Source: Desulfovibrio sp. Marseille-P6017
GTDB lineage: Bacteria > Bacillota_A > Clostridia > Peptostreptococcales > Peptostreptococcaceae
Direction of reading: 5' to 3'
DNA length: 64,000 nt
Assembly (NCBI GenBank): GCA_900604495.1
Contig: UWOR01000001.1
Span: 329,949-393,948, forward strand
Part shown: one piece after another, positions 23,651 through 32,444 of the stretch
How the letters are laid out: every line of letters starts with the position of its first letter
How positions within the stretch are numbered: the stretch's first letter is position 1
The notes under the pieces: model-generated
The model's database searches: none
Told to the model about the DNA's origin: nothing
Seen by the model: only the letters and a program-made list of their open reading frames with translations
Program-made: the position numbers and the translations under genes

Positions 23651-23720
23651 CGGTTGCATCACTAACTCCATATATCCGAGATGCCCAAATTACAGGATAT
23701 ATATCACCATTTCAAATATT
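23643..23720 (-). promoter_or_regulatory. Cyclic-di-GMP-II riboswitch
   Basis: On the minus strand the 78-base element has the class II core: AATTTGGGCATC, a small CTC/GAG hairpin, GAGTTAGTGATGCAACCGGC. The GCATC/GATGC helix and the P1 pair AAUAU/AUAUU are both intact. This matches the remembered clostridial c-di-GMP-II consensus (UUGGGCA ... GAGUUAGU ... UGCAACCG). It lies in the 5' leader of the LuxR-type regulator, about 225 bases before its start, followed by a terminator. No other minus-strand gene intervenes. Confidence 0.9.
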
Positions 23721-23905
23721 AAAGTTTTTACTACTTATATGTTTATGTTATACATATTTAGTATAATTTTCAATAAATAATTGGTATAATATCTTACTTT
23801 CGTTTTTCAAAAAAATACTTTTTTATAAAAAATTCTTATTTTTTCTACAAAATAAATAATTATTCTATATCTACTTCCAATTTATTACAAGTTTAATTCG
23901 ACAAT

Positions 23906-23940
23906 TAAAAAGCAGACCTATTCAAATAAGCCTGCATAAT
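23906..23940 (-). terminator. Terminator after LCP gene
   Basis: On the minus strand GCAGGCTTATT pairs with AATAGGTCTGC (11 bp with two G-U pairs), followed by TTTTTAATT, just after the LCP stop. Confidence 0.8.
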
Positions 23941-23942
23941 TT

Positions 23943-24848
23943 TTAGTATTCTTTTATATATGTAATGTAATTAAATATAAAGTCATTTAGAGCTTTTTTA
24001 TTGTACTCTTCTTCCCATTCAATTACCCATCCTTTTTCATTATTAATCATAGTATCATTTCTATGACCTTCAAGCGGAAACTCCAACTGATCAAAATCAG
24101 TATCTTTAATTTTAATAGCCTGAGTACCAACACTTATAATTTCCATTGGAGTCATATTTGTTTTAGTATATCTAAATAAAGTATTCGCTATATCTAATAG
24201 CTCATCGTTACTTACATTCGTTAACTTATTATAAAGTGCTTGTAATACTGTTCTTTGTCTATTATCTCTTTGATAAGCACTATCTATATATCTTATTCTA
24301 CTATAAGCTAATGCTTGTTCTCCTGTAAGTGCTTGTGTTCCAGCTTCATTTATGCCATCTATTTGACTTACTTCAGCTTCACTTATATCTATTTGTACTC
24401 CACCTAACTCATTAATTATATTTATAAATGAATTAAAATTAACAGCAGCGTATTTATCTATACTTATATCAAAATTTTCCTTAATAGTTTGAATTAATAA
24501 ACTAGGACCATCATATGCATATGCATGAGTTAATTTCTCTGTACTATGCCCTGGAATATTTACATATGTATCTCTTGCTAGTGATGTAAGTCTTATATCA
24601 TTATTATTACTATCTATAGTAAGTATTATCATAGCATCTGATCTATTCCCTCTATCTATATTGTCTCCATCTACTCCTACTAAAAGTATATTTGTTATTC
24701 CTTCTTTAACTTCTGCAACTTCTATTTTACCAGCTTCTTCTTTGTCATATATAGAATTTAACTTAAAATATAATGTTCCAAATCCTATTGTTGGTATGGC
24801 TAATAGTAATATTAATAAGCCAATGACAATTTTCTTAAAATGTCTCAT
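23943..24848 (-). CDS. LCP (LytR-CpsA-Psr) family cell-wall polymer ligase
   Basis: This 301-residue protein has a short cytoplasmic tail, one transmembrane helix (about 7-27) and an extracellular LCP domain (about 48-240). Family residues for polyprenyl-pyrophosphate binding are present: DGDNIDRGNRSDAMIILT with the conserved Arg and Asp, TSLARDTYV, and YSRIRYIDSAYQRDNRQR. LCP enzymes move polymers from undecaprenyl-pyrophosphate carriers to peptidoglycan. It resembles the LCP protein at 56.7 kb over the whole domain; two copies also flank the C. difficile PSII locus, from memory. GGGGGG lies 6 bases before the ATG. Confidence 0.95.
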   Translation of the reverse strand: MRHFKKIVIGLLILLLAIPTIGFGTLYFKLNSIYDKEEAGKIEVAEVKEGITNILLVGVDGDNIDRGNRSDAMIILTIDSNNNDIRLTSLARDTYVNIPGHSTEKLTHAYAYDGPSLLIQTIKENFDISIDKYAAVNFNSFINIINELGGVQIDISEAEVSQIDGINEAGTQALTGEQALAYSRIRYIDSAYQRDNRQRTVLQALYNKLTNVSNDELLDIANTLFRYTKTNMTPMEIISVGTQAIKIKDTDFDQLEFPLEGHRNDTMINNEKGWVIEWEEEYNKKALNDFIFNYITYIKEY

Positions 24849-24924
24849 ATTATACCCCCCTATTTTCTTGTAATACTCCCATAAATTACTATTTATCTAC
24901 TTTTATTATATCATAAGTAAATTA

Positions 24925-24952
24925 AAAGTAGCCTAAATTCATAGACTACTTT
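24925..24952 (-). terminator. Terminator after SPOR amidase gene
   Basis: On the minus strand AAAGTAGTCTA pairs with TAGGCTACTTT (one G-U pair) around TGAATT, followed by TAATTT. It lies 8 bases after the amidase stop. Confidence 0.8.
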
Positions 24953-24959
24953 CAATTTA

Positions 24960-25730
24960 CTATTCTTTTTTATAAGCTGCTATAAACGGATCGTATCCTT
25001 TTGACTTCAATTCTGCTACCATAGCTTCTGCGTTTTCTTTATTAGTATAACTTCCTACAACTACCCTATAGTAAATTGTACCATTATCAGTATTATTATC
25101 ATCTGTTTTATCATTTATATTTGAGTCAGATGGTACTTTATAGGTTATACCAAAATATTTACATAAACCTTTCATAGTTCCTTCTATCATTTCATCTTTA
25201 TTATTATTCAATATTGCTAAATCTTCTTTATTTGTATAAAAAGCATATTCTACTAGTATAGATGGCATATTGGCTTTATATATTACTGTAAAATCTGCAG
25301 TTTTTAAACCTCTATCTTTCGCAGTACTATCAATTACCTTTATTGCATCTACTAAGTTTTCTTGAACGTATTTTGCTGCATTCTTTGAATTTGTACTTGC
25401 ATTACTTGCTGTGTAGGTTTCTGTTCCTCTTGCGCTGTTAAAGTATGATAGATATGCATTTGCATGTATTGATAATAATAAAGCTTTTGGTTTGTTTTGA
25501 TTTGCCCAGTATGTGTTTGCTAGAGTTGCTCTTTTTGTAAGTCCTATTTCATCTTTACCTTGTGGTGATGGATTTGTTAGGTATACGCTTATATTATGAT
25601 CTTCGCATCTTTTTTTAAGTTTATATTGCATTTGATTATTAAAGTCCCACTCTTTGAATGTACCATCTGGTGATTGTTTTCCTGATACATATTCATTATG
25701 ACCACTATCTATAATTATTAATTTATCCAT
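24960..25730 (-). CDS. N-acetylmuramoyl-L-alanine amidase with SPOR domain
   Basis: The 256-residue protein has an Amidase_3 domain at the very N-terminus (IDSGHNEYVSG with the zinc His, LLSIHANAY, and ILVEYAFYTNKED with the catalytic Glu) and a C-terminal SPOR domain (about 185-255: YYRVVVGSYTNKENAEAMV). SPOR domains bind denuded glycan strands at septa. There is no signal peptide, as in phage endolysins or proteins acting in the sporulation mother cell. The Ser in IDSGHN instead of the usual Pro marks the endolysin-like branch. The ATG at 25728-25730 has AGGAGGTG upstream; an in-frame codon 14 residues earlier lacks a site. It resembles the cell-wall hydrolase next to LCP in C. difficile. 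Confidence 0.92.
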   Translation of the reverse strand: MDKLIIIDSGHNEYVSGKQSPDGTFKEWDFNNQMQYKLKKRCEDHNISVYLTNPSPQGKDEIGLTKRATLANTYWANQNKPKALLLSIHANAYLSYFNSARGTETYTASNASTNSKNAAKYVQENLVDAIKVIDSTAKDRGLKTADFTVIYKANMPSILVEYAFYTNKEDLAILNNNKDEMIEGTMKGLCKYFGITYKVPSDSNINDKTDDNNTDNGTIYYRVVVGSYTNKENAEAMVAELKSKGYDPFIAAYKKE

Positions 25731-25772
25731 TTTTTCACCTCCTACATATATTATAGAAGGATTTACTGACAA

Positions 25773-25942
25773 AGTTTCCTAGTTTATGTTAAAAATTTGC
25801 ATAAAAAATTCGCTTCGCTCATGTCGCCAACGACTTTGTCCGTTGCTCAAAATGTTTTTTACGCTCAATAATAGTTATGTTGATACACCTATATCATAGA
25901 GTTTATCTACAGAATTTGATACAATATAATTTCCTTAAGCGT
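25773..25942. other. Intergenic region with a local G+C-rich palindromic patch
   Basis: About 300 bases lie between the SPOR amidase and the frameshifted nucleotidyltransferase. At 25808-25866 a patch with far higher G+C than its surroundings contains CGCTTCGCTC and a bulged stem AACGAC/GTCCGTT, ending in a TTTTTT run. It may be a terminator or a remnant of a repeat. I see no open frame or known RNA motif in it. Confidence 0.4.
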
Positions 25943-25977
25943 AAAAAAAGCCTAGCAATTTCCGAGTTAGCTAGGCT
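25943..25977 (-). terminator. Terminator of the RiPP-like operon
   Basis: On the minus strand AGCCTAGC pairs perfectly with GCTAGGCT around a 13-base loop and is followed by seven T residues, about 80 bases after the nucleotidyltransferase stop. Confidence 0.88.
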
Positions 25978-26058
25978 ATACAAAAGTAACGACTAAGTAT
26001 TAAGTACCTCTCAGCATTTATAATTATTTCCTCTTTATTTTAAGTTTATACATTGTAT

Positions 26059-27308
26059 TTATATTATTTTATATTGTTTTAACAGTTCTACTCTTTGTTT
26101 TCCTATACTTATACTACCATATGCTGCTTTCCCTATATTTTGAGGTATCCCTTTTTCATTAACATAAGATATTACCCTTTGTGTCCATGCTATTGGAAGT
26201 AAGTACGGTTTCTTATTTAGGTATGTATACCTTCCTTTCAAATTCAATACACTTGGAAATAAGGCTGCTTTAAATGTAGATTTATGAGTTTTAATTTCTC
26301 TGTTATTAACTGCATCTAAGGTTATTAAACTACTTTGTTTTCTCTCCATAGAACTAGATCCAAATATCCCAGCATCTAATATGTCTTCAAGAAGTGCTCT
26401 TGAATCAACATTATTATAATCATACCAATCTGGATATTGTATTAACATTTTATCTAATCCCAAATATAATTCTCCTATATTAAGTAAATTAAAAACAAAG
26501 TAATCATACTTAATCTTTTTTAGGTTTTTCCATAGATAATCCCAGTCAATTTCTTTGCTATTGCACTCTATAAACTTTACAATGTCACAAACTTGCCTTA
26601 TACCTACTCCTCCATGTAAAAAATGTTTGGTAGTATGATTTATTAAATACATTAAATTCATTGTTTCTGGAAATGTATATACTACTCTACCTTGTACATT
26701 AACATGTATGCTCTTATTAAAGCAATCTTTATAAAAAGCATTAAATATATTAACATGTTCTTCTTCATTTTCATTAAATAGTGTTTTATGAACTTCTATC
26801 ATAAGTCTTGAGCTTGTACAAATATATGCAACTACATCTTTATTTTCAATATCAACACCATCTATAATCTTCATATTATTTTCAGTTAATATTTTATGGC
26901 ATAGTTCAAAATCTTCTTTCTTTACTAAAATATCTTCATCAGAAGAGATTCTACTATCTGGAAAAGGGTATATATTTCTACAAGTTATACCTTTTACTAC
27001 TATAGGTTTTATATTATTATCTAAAAAATTTTTGTATATATCTAAAAACCTTTCACTTCTTTGTATTTGATTTATTTCTTGAGCCATGGCTTGTCTTTTC
27101 CATAGTTGAATTTCATTAATAGACTTATCTATACTATCAATTAAATTTATACCTTCATAAATTAGTGGTAGTATATTATGAGTTTTGATAATTTATATAT
27201 TTTCTCTATACTTAATTCTTTTATATCATACTTATTCAAACCATATTTTTCATTATGTATTGCTATATTTAAAACTTCTAATAAGTATTTATAATCATTA
27301 TTAATCAT
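26059..27308 (-). pseudogene. Nucleotidyltransferase (NTP_transf_5 type), frameshifted near its 5' end
   Basis: The intact downstream frame (26059-27087, 342 residues) matches the uncharacterised nucleotidyltransferase family PF14907: GITCRNIYPFPDSRISSDEDILV with the Asp-x-Asp metal site, and NLMYLINHTTKHFLHGG. Its natural N-terminus lies upstream in another frame: ATG at 27306-27308 overlaps the ABC stop as TAATG, reads MINNDYKYLLEV..., and hits a stop at about 27165; the second frame resumes as LPLIYEGI, a typical family stretch. A 2-base insertion (TA in ATAATATAC, about 27175) or equivalent would explain it. These enzymes accompany PqqD/HprK/radical SAM or lasso clusters and may nucleotidylate the peptide. 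Whether it is broken or a sequencing error is open. Confidence 0.75.
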
Positions 27309-29065
27309 TAAAAATCCACCACCATTTTCTCTACTTCTTTTGAAGTTACTTCAGTTACTTTACATTGAGATATTTTATATACTTTATCACACATTGTAAG
27401 TACACTTGGCCTATGTGTTGTTACTATACATGTTCTGTTATTATTCATTTCCATAATATTTTTTAATACTTTTCTTTCAGTTGCTACATCTAATGCTGAT
27501 GTTGCCTCATCTAACAACAATATAGGAGAATTTCTAAGTAACGCTCTTGCTATAGATAGTCTTTGATTTTGACCTTCTGAAAAACCATTACCACGTTCTC
27601 CAATTCTACTATTTATTCCATTTGGAAGTTTTTTTATAAAATCGTATGCACATGATATTTTCAGAGCTTCTATTATTTCTAAATCTGTAGCTTCTGGTTT
27701 TACCATTCTCATATTTTCTGCTATAGTTCCACTAAACATTGTTTTTTCTTGTGGTACATATGCCATAAGCTTTCTTGTACTTGCTGATATATTACAACTT
27801 CTATTACTTTTATCTTTTATAATTGCTTCTCCATCATTTATATTTAATAGACCTAATAATATTCTCATCATAGTGGTTTTTCCTTCACCTGATGGTCCTA
27901 CTAAAGCTACTATTTCACCTGAATTTGCACTTATATTTGCATTTTCTAGTACTAATACGTTTTTATTGGAGTAACTAAAGTTTACATTTTTAATTTCTAT
28001 GTCTAATCCACTTTCATTAATTGTTTTATATAATTCGTCTACTAATTTTTCATCTTTTATAATTTCTCTTGGTAGTTCAGATACTTCCATTATTCTACCA
28101 GCTGATGTTGTTGCCCCTATTGCTGATGGTACTAAGTTTATTAATGATGAGAATGAACTAGAAAGTTTTCCAGATAGCTGTAAAAATAAAGTCATTGTAC
28201 CGTATGTTATATGACCACTCCATAACCTATATACACCCCATCCAAAGCATGCATATGATACAAATGTTCCTATAAATGACATAAATGATGATGTATATAT
28301 TGAAAATTTATTGTATCCCAAACTTACATCAGCATAATTCTTTTGAACACATCTTAATTTATCCGAGAATATATCCATTAAATTAAATGCTTTTATTGAT
28401 TGTAAATTTTGAAAAGTTTCTTCATTAAATGACATAACTTCACTGCTTGCTTGTCTAATTTCTTGATTAAATTTTCTCATTTTTTTCATTAATATTTTAG
28501 ATATTATTATTGATACTGGTGCACTTAGCATTGCTATTACTGCCATAGTTGTGTCATAGTATAGTATTACACATAATGTTGATATAAATTGAATCGATTT
28601 TGTTATTAGGTTTGGTATCCATCCTAGTACACTTGTTGCTACTGTATTTGTATCATTTGTTAACCTATTTAATAAGTCTCCGCTATGGTATGTGTTCATA
28701 CTTTCCCAATCTATGTTTATTATCTTATCGTAAATATCCTGCTTTATTTCATTTCCTACCTTTATATTTATTTTTGCTGATATCCTATTTGATATTGCCG
28801 TTATTATTATATTTCCTATTGCCATTAATATTATTATCAATATTATTATGCCTATTTTACTAGAATCTTGTTCTGTTACCGCATCTATTAGATATTTTGA
28901 TCCTACGTTTGATGATAAACTCATTAGCGTTGCTACTATCCCTAGTATTATATATATACCTATATCTAATTTATACTTTTTAATGTATACATACATCCAT
29001 TTTAATTCCAATTGAATTTCATTTATTATATGATTACTATCTTTATATCTAAACTTTTTAAACAT
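27308..29065 (-). CDS. ABC transporter, permease-ATPase (peptide-exporter type)
   Basis: The 585-residue protein has a six-helix transmembrane domain (about 25-330) and a canonical ATPase domain: Walker A VGPSGEGKTT, signature FSEGQNQRLS, Walker B ILLLDEATSALD and H-loop TTHRP. There is no N-terminal C39 peptidase domain, so it does not itself cut a leader peptide. It lies inside the operon with the Cys-containing peptide, kinase and radical SAM enzyme and most likely exports the mature product; self-immunity is another option. As all active-site residues are intact, a homodimer is possible. Its stop overlaps the start of the nucleotidyltransferase (TAATG). Confidence 0.93.
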   Translation of the reverse strand: MFKKFRYKDSNHIINEIQLELKWMYVYIKKYKLDIGIYIILGIVATLMSLSSNVGSKYLIDAVTEQDSSKIGIIILIIILMAIGNIIITAISNRISAKINIKVGNEIKQDIYDKIINIDWESMNTYHSGDLLNRLTNDTNTVATSVLGWIPNLITKSIQFISTLCVILYYDTTMAVIAMLSAPVSIIISKILMKKMRKFNQEIRQASSEVMSFNEETFQNLQSIKAFNLMDIFSDKLRCVQKNYADVSLGYNKFSIYTSSFMSFIGTFVSYACFGWGVYRLWSGHITYGTMTLFLQLSGKLSSSFSSLINLVPSAIGATTSAGRIMEVSELPREIIKDEKLVDELYKTINESGLDIEIKNVNFSYSNKNVLVLENANISANSGEIVALVGPSGEGKTTMMRILLGLLNINDGEAIIKDKSNRSCNISASTRKLMAYVPQEKTMFSGTIAENMRMVKPEATDLEIIEALKISCAYDFIKKLPNGINSRIGERGNGFSEGQNQRLSIARALLRNSPILLLDEATSALDVATERKVLKNIMEMNNNRTCIVTTHRPSVLTMCDKVYKISQCKVTEVTSKEVEKMVVDF

Positions 29066-29186
29066 TATTTCGCCCTTAATCTCTATAATTTTCTATATTA
29101 TTTATAATAATTTATCATTTATCCTCTATTTTCCTTCTTTTTCTCCTTAAATTATAAAAAAACTATAGGATATATATTATTTTTAC

Positions 29187-29217
29187 AAAAAAAAGTCAGA
29201 ATAATTAATCCTGACAT
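29187..29217 (-). terminator. Terminator between anchored protein and ABC genes
   Basis: On the minus strand GTCAGGATTAA/TTATTCTGAC forms a nearly continuous stem followed by eight T residues, 6 bases after the 285-residue protein's stop. It would make expression of the ABC and nucleotidyltransferase genes depend on partial read-through or a second promoter in 29066-29186. Confidence 0.8.
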
Positions 29218-29222
29218 TTTTA

Positions 29223-30080
29223 CTAATATTGTAAATCAACTATTATAATGTCGCTATCATCAATAGAGTAATGATTCGCAATACCTCCTGCTGATTCACC
29301 TGATTTTATATTTTCTAGTCTTATCCTATAAGTTATGCCTCCTGGTAAATCTTGTGTAAATATCCTTTGCTTATAGTATACATATGCTACAGATATATTT
29401 TTACCAGATATGTTTTGTAATTCTATTATTCCATCTGTAGAATCTATCTTTACTTGATCTTCCATTAAAGATATACTTTCTCTTTCAGCAACTATATTAT
29501 CACTATAAGTATATGAGTTATTTTCATTAAATAACTTATTACTTTTTTCTAATACAATAATTGAACTATTTGAAGGAACTGATGAAAATTCAAATTCTAA
29601 TTCTTCATTGTTACTATCCTTAAGCTTTAAATTTCCATATTGTATAAATCCATCAGATGTATTTTTAACTATAATACCTATAACATTTTTAGATGTATTT
29701 TCACTTCCATCCTCTAAAAAGTCTCCATCATATTTTATAATCTTTTCTATACTTAAATTAGCATTAGGTACTTTATATGGGAAACTACTTACACTATCAC
29801 TTTTGATTTTATTACCTTCACTTGTATCTAATTCCATACTTTTTATTTCAACTTCGTTATTGCTAATATTATCTATATTACTTACAATCTCCTCTGTGTC
29901 ACTTAATTCTTCATTACTTGATTTAGAACTATTTATATTTATTTCATTAGACTTTGAACTACTTATGTTTAATTGATTGTTCTTATTTTTACTTGTACTG
30001 GTATATACCTTTCCGCCTATAATTACTACTGATAAAACACATATAGCTGAAATAACACACACAAAGTATTTTTTACTCAT
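29223..30080 (-). CDS. Membrane-anchored extracellular protein of unknown function
   Basis: I do not recognise the family. The 285-residue protein has an N-terminal transmembrane segment (about 6-24), a Ser/Asn/Lys-rich low-complexity linker (25-90) and a beta-rich domain (about 105-285) with FxLYD-like features: NVIGIIVKNTSDGFIQYGNLKL, SFVPSNSS-like turn, and a final GITYRIRLENIKSGESAGGI. FxLYD-type domains often sit outside the membrane in envelope or immunity proteins. It lies 16 bases after the PqqD-like gene in the RiPP-like operon, so it could be an immunity, docking or anchoring factor. There are no Cys residues in the extracellular domain. Confidence 0.75.
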   Translation of the reverse strand: MSKKYFVCVISAICVLSVVIIGGKVYTSTSKNKNNQLNISSSKSNEININSSKSSNEELSDTEEIVSNIDNISNNEVEIKSMELDTSEGNKIKSDSVSSFPYKVPNANLSIEKIIKYDGDFLEDGSENTSKNVIGIIVKNTSDGFIQYGNLKLKDSNNEELEFEFSSVPSNSSIIVLEKSNKLFNENNSYTYSDNIVAERESISLMEDQVKIDSTDGIIELQNISGKNISVAYVYYKQRIFTQDLPGGITYRIRLENIKSGESAGGIANHYSIDDSDIIIVDLQY

Positions 30081-30096
30081 TCTATAACCCCTTAAA

Positions 30097-30360
30097 TTAT
30101 TTAATTATATTAGAACTTCTCAGTTTATCTAAAAACTCACTACAATCCTTACTTGCAGTTTCATAGTCTATATCATATTTTTCTGTAATTAAATTTATAA
30201 GTTCATCTTCATCCTTTACTTTATCAGCATGATCCCATATAAATCTACCTACTTTATTAATAGTTATTAATCCATTAAAATTGTTTACAGTATTCCCTAC
30301 TGGAACTAATATAGTTTCCCCTAAAATATCCCTAGTAATAAATTCATTTTTATTTATCAT
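30097..30360 (-). CDS. PqqD-like RiPP recognition element protein
   Basis: The 87-residue protein matches the PqqD winged-helix fold: a short beta-hairpin (ETILVPVG), the NGLITINKVGRFIWDHAD stretch typical of PqqD-type proteins, and a helix-turn-helix-like end (YDIDYETASKDCSEFLDKL). PqqD domains bind the leader peptide of ribosomal peptides and bring it to the modifying enzyme. It is encoded 25 bases after the radical SAM gene, which itself has no obvious N-terminal RRE, so the two should work as a pair. GAAGGAG precedes the ATG. Confidence 0.92.
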   Translation of the reverse strand: MINKNEFITRDILGETILVPVGNTVNNFNGLITINKVGRFIWDHADKVKDEDELINLITEKYDIDYETASKDCSEFLDKLRSSNIIK

Positions 30361-30385
30361 GTCAAACTCCTTCTCCCTAAATAAT

Positions 30386-31513
30386 TTATATTACTTCAAC
30401 TTTTCTTTCCATTTCTTTTAGAACTTCATTCATCATTTCACATACATAATTCGGCGTTCCATCTAATTTTCCAGTTTCTGTTACAGCCATAGCTGGACAA
30501 GATATACACATAAATTTCTTAGAACAATTTAAGCATTTAATTGATGTTCTAATTGAATCTACTTCTTTTACAATTTGCTTCCATGCATCTTTAAAATTCA
30601 TATTTTTAAATGGATATGATGCTGGATAATTCATCATTCCACAACACTGCATCTTCCCATCCCAAGAAATCCAAAATGAACTTTTTCCAGCCCTACATGC
30701 CATAGTATTCCCATTTATATTTGTACATCCATATCTACTTTCAAAAAACTCTACTCCATTTTTACATCTATTAGCTTTTGCTTTAAAATCGTCTACTCCA
30801 AGGCTAAGTATGTCATTTTTCACAAAATTTATACCAGCTTCTTTTGCTGTGAATCTACCTAAATTGCTACCTATAGAATCATTGTCTCGTCTTACAGGTG
30901 GATACATATACGAACTTACTTGTAAAACTAATTTTTTTTCATTTGCAAACTTATGTATTTCTTCTAAATCATGTATATTAAACGGTGTTAAACTGCAGTT
31001 TAATTTAATCTCTACACCTATTTCTAATAACATATCTATTGCTTTAGATACTTTATCAAATCCCCTTGAATCACCACATAATTTCTCATAAGTCTCATTT
31101 GAAGCACCATATAATGTTATATTTATTCTACTTGGAGGACTTTTTGAAAGCCATTCTATAGTAGAATCATTAATTAGTGTCCCATTAGAATTTATAGATA
31201 TAATGAATCCTATATTTTTAAGTTCTAAATATAAGTCCTTAAAATTAGGTATAGAAAATACTTCTCCACCAGTTAATAATAAATATAGTAAACCTTCTTC
31301 TTTTGCTTGTTTAGCTATTTCTAGCCATTCATTATTACTTCTAAGATTACCTACATTATCCATCTCTGACTTAGTCATCTTTATATAACACATCTTACAA
31401 TCTAAATTACATAACGGAGTTAATTCAAATGTACCATTAAGCGGAGTTCTTTCTCTCGATGCCTTATAAAATAATCTATTATTAATATTTATCTCTTTCC
31501 TATTCGCTAGCAT
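30386..31513 (-). CDS. Radical SAM/SPASM peptide-modifying enzyme
   Basis: This 375-residue protein has the radical SAM cluster motif CNLDCKMC (Cys35, 39, 42), the GGEV motif (LTGGEVFSIPNF) and a Cys-rich SPASM-type C-terminus (cysteines in MQCCGMM, CLNCSKKFMCISC and YVCEMM) for one or two auxiliary Fe-S clusters. Relatives install thioether, C-C or epimer modifications on ribosomal peptides. Together with the adjacent PqqD-like protein and the four-Cys peptide upstream, a thioether (ranthipeptide or sactipeptide) chemistry is plausible but not shown. The ATG overlaps the end of the kinase gene by 14 bases, with GGGGG 7 bases upstream. Confidence 0.93.
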   Translation of the reverse strand: MLANRKEININNRLFYKASRERTPLNGTFELTPLCNLDCKMCYIKMTKSEMDNVGNLRSNNEWLEIAKQAKEEGLLYLLLTGGEVFSIPNFKDLYLELKNIGFIISINSNGTLINDSTIEWLSKSPPSRINITLYGASNETYEKLCGDSRGFDKVSKAIDMLLEIGVEIKLNCSLTPFNIHDLEEIHKFANEKKLVLQVSSYMYPPVRRDNDSIGSNLGRFTAKEAGINFVKNDILSLGVDDFKAKANRCKNGVEFFESRYGCTNINGNTMACRAGKSSFWISWDGKMQCCGMMNYPASYPFKNMNFKDAWKQIVKEVDSIRTSIKCLNCSKKFMCISCPAMAVTETGKLDGTPNYVCEMMNEVLKEMERKVEVI

Positions 31514-32378
31514 TTAACATCCCCCATTCTAACATATTCTTAAGCGTATAAACTGCATTCTCATCTGGTGTACATTCAAGCATATATACAGGTATTTCTT
31601 GCACTAATTTTAAAATAGTATCTACCACTGGAGTAGTAAATTTTTCATACCAAAAACTTAAAGTAGTTTCACTATAAATGTATTTAAATGCATCTCTTGA
31701 ACTTAACTTTTTAACCTTATTTTCATTTCCTTGTCTTATAACTACAATAGCACCTATTTCCGTAGAATTATTTTTAAATATATTATCTTCCCCCGAAAAT
31801 GGCAATCCATATGAAAACCACTTATTTTCAATATTTCTAATTCCCGAGCGATCTCCATTGATTATTTCAGCATCTTCATACTTCTCCCATAATCTTGCTT
31901 GAGTTGATTTTCCAGTACCTGATGGTGCAGTAAATATAATACATTTGTCTTTGTATTTTATCTGTGAAGAGTGCAATATAAATGTATTAAATAAACTTAG
32001 TGATTGCTCTAATTGAATAAATTTAAATACATGTATGGCTTTAGTAAAATAATTATCTTCATTAATATAATAATAACAAGTGCTCTCATTTAATTTATCT
32101 GTATCTTGCACTATTAGTCCATGAGGCTTTTCTCTTCTAAATTCTCTAAATTCTTTATAAATTTTATTATTTTCAATAAACACAGAATTTTGCTCTTCAG
32201 TAAATACTTTATTTGTGTGATATTTTAAGAATTCATCTTTTTTTTCAAATTTATATACAACATCATAATTTTCATTATTATCAATAACAAAATCTATAAA
32301 ATTATCTCCTAAGTTATATTCAAACGGTGTTTCTACTCTAAAATTTACACCACATATACTAAATATTTTCTTTATCAT
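31500..32378 (-). CDS. HprK-like serine kinase of RiPP type
   Basis: The 292-residue protein has a Walker A motif APSGTGKST (151-159) and HPr-kinase-like context: IINGDRSGIR with the likely catalytic/metal Asp, and YGLPFSGEDN. The N-terminal half is unrelated to HprK and recalls the short kinases of lasso-peptide clusters, such as the paeninodin kinase, which phosphorylates the C-terminal Ser of its precursor. The peptide encoded just upstream also ends in Ser. It could phosphorylate that residue, or a Ser elsewhere. AAAGGA precedes the ATG. A hairpin separates it from the peptide gene. Confidence 0.88.
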   Translation of the reverse strand: MIKKIFSICGVNFRVETPFEYNLGDNFIDFVIDNNENYDVVYKFEKKDEFLKYHTNKVFTEEQNSVFIENNKIYKEFREFRREKPHGLIVQDTDKLNESTCYYYINEDNYFTKAIHVFKFIQLEQSLSLFNTFILHSSQIKYKDKCIIFTAPSGTGKSTQARLWEKYEDAEIINGDRSGIRNIENKWFSYGLPFSGEDNIFKNNSTEIGAIVVIRQGNENKVKKLSSRDAFKYIYSETTLSFWYEKFTTPVVDTILKLVQEIPVYMLECTPDENAVYTLKNMLEWGMLNASE

Positions 32379-32408
32379 ATCTAATGTCCTTTTATTTTAA
32401 TGTAATCT

Positions 32409-32441
32409 AAAAGGCTGACTAAAATAATAGCCAACCTTTTT
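32409..32441 (-). terminator. Attenuator-like hairpin after the peptide gene
   Basis: On the minus strand AAGGTTGGCT pairs with AGTCAGCCTT (10 bp including two G-U pairs), followed by only four T residues. It begins directly after the peptide stop and before the kinase. Such partial terminators let a precursor be made in excess of its modifying enzymes. Confidence 0.75.
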
Positions 32442-32444
32442 ATT

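Noticed and set aside
25943..26040. A riboswitch (c-di-GMP-I or preQ1) between the nucleotidyltransferase and SPOR amidase genes
   Set aside because: The conserved CGCAAAGC or preQ1 pseudoknot elements are absent; the structure is an ordinary terminator.
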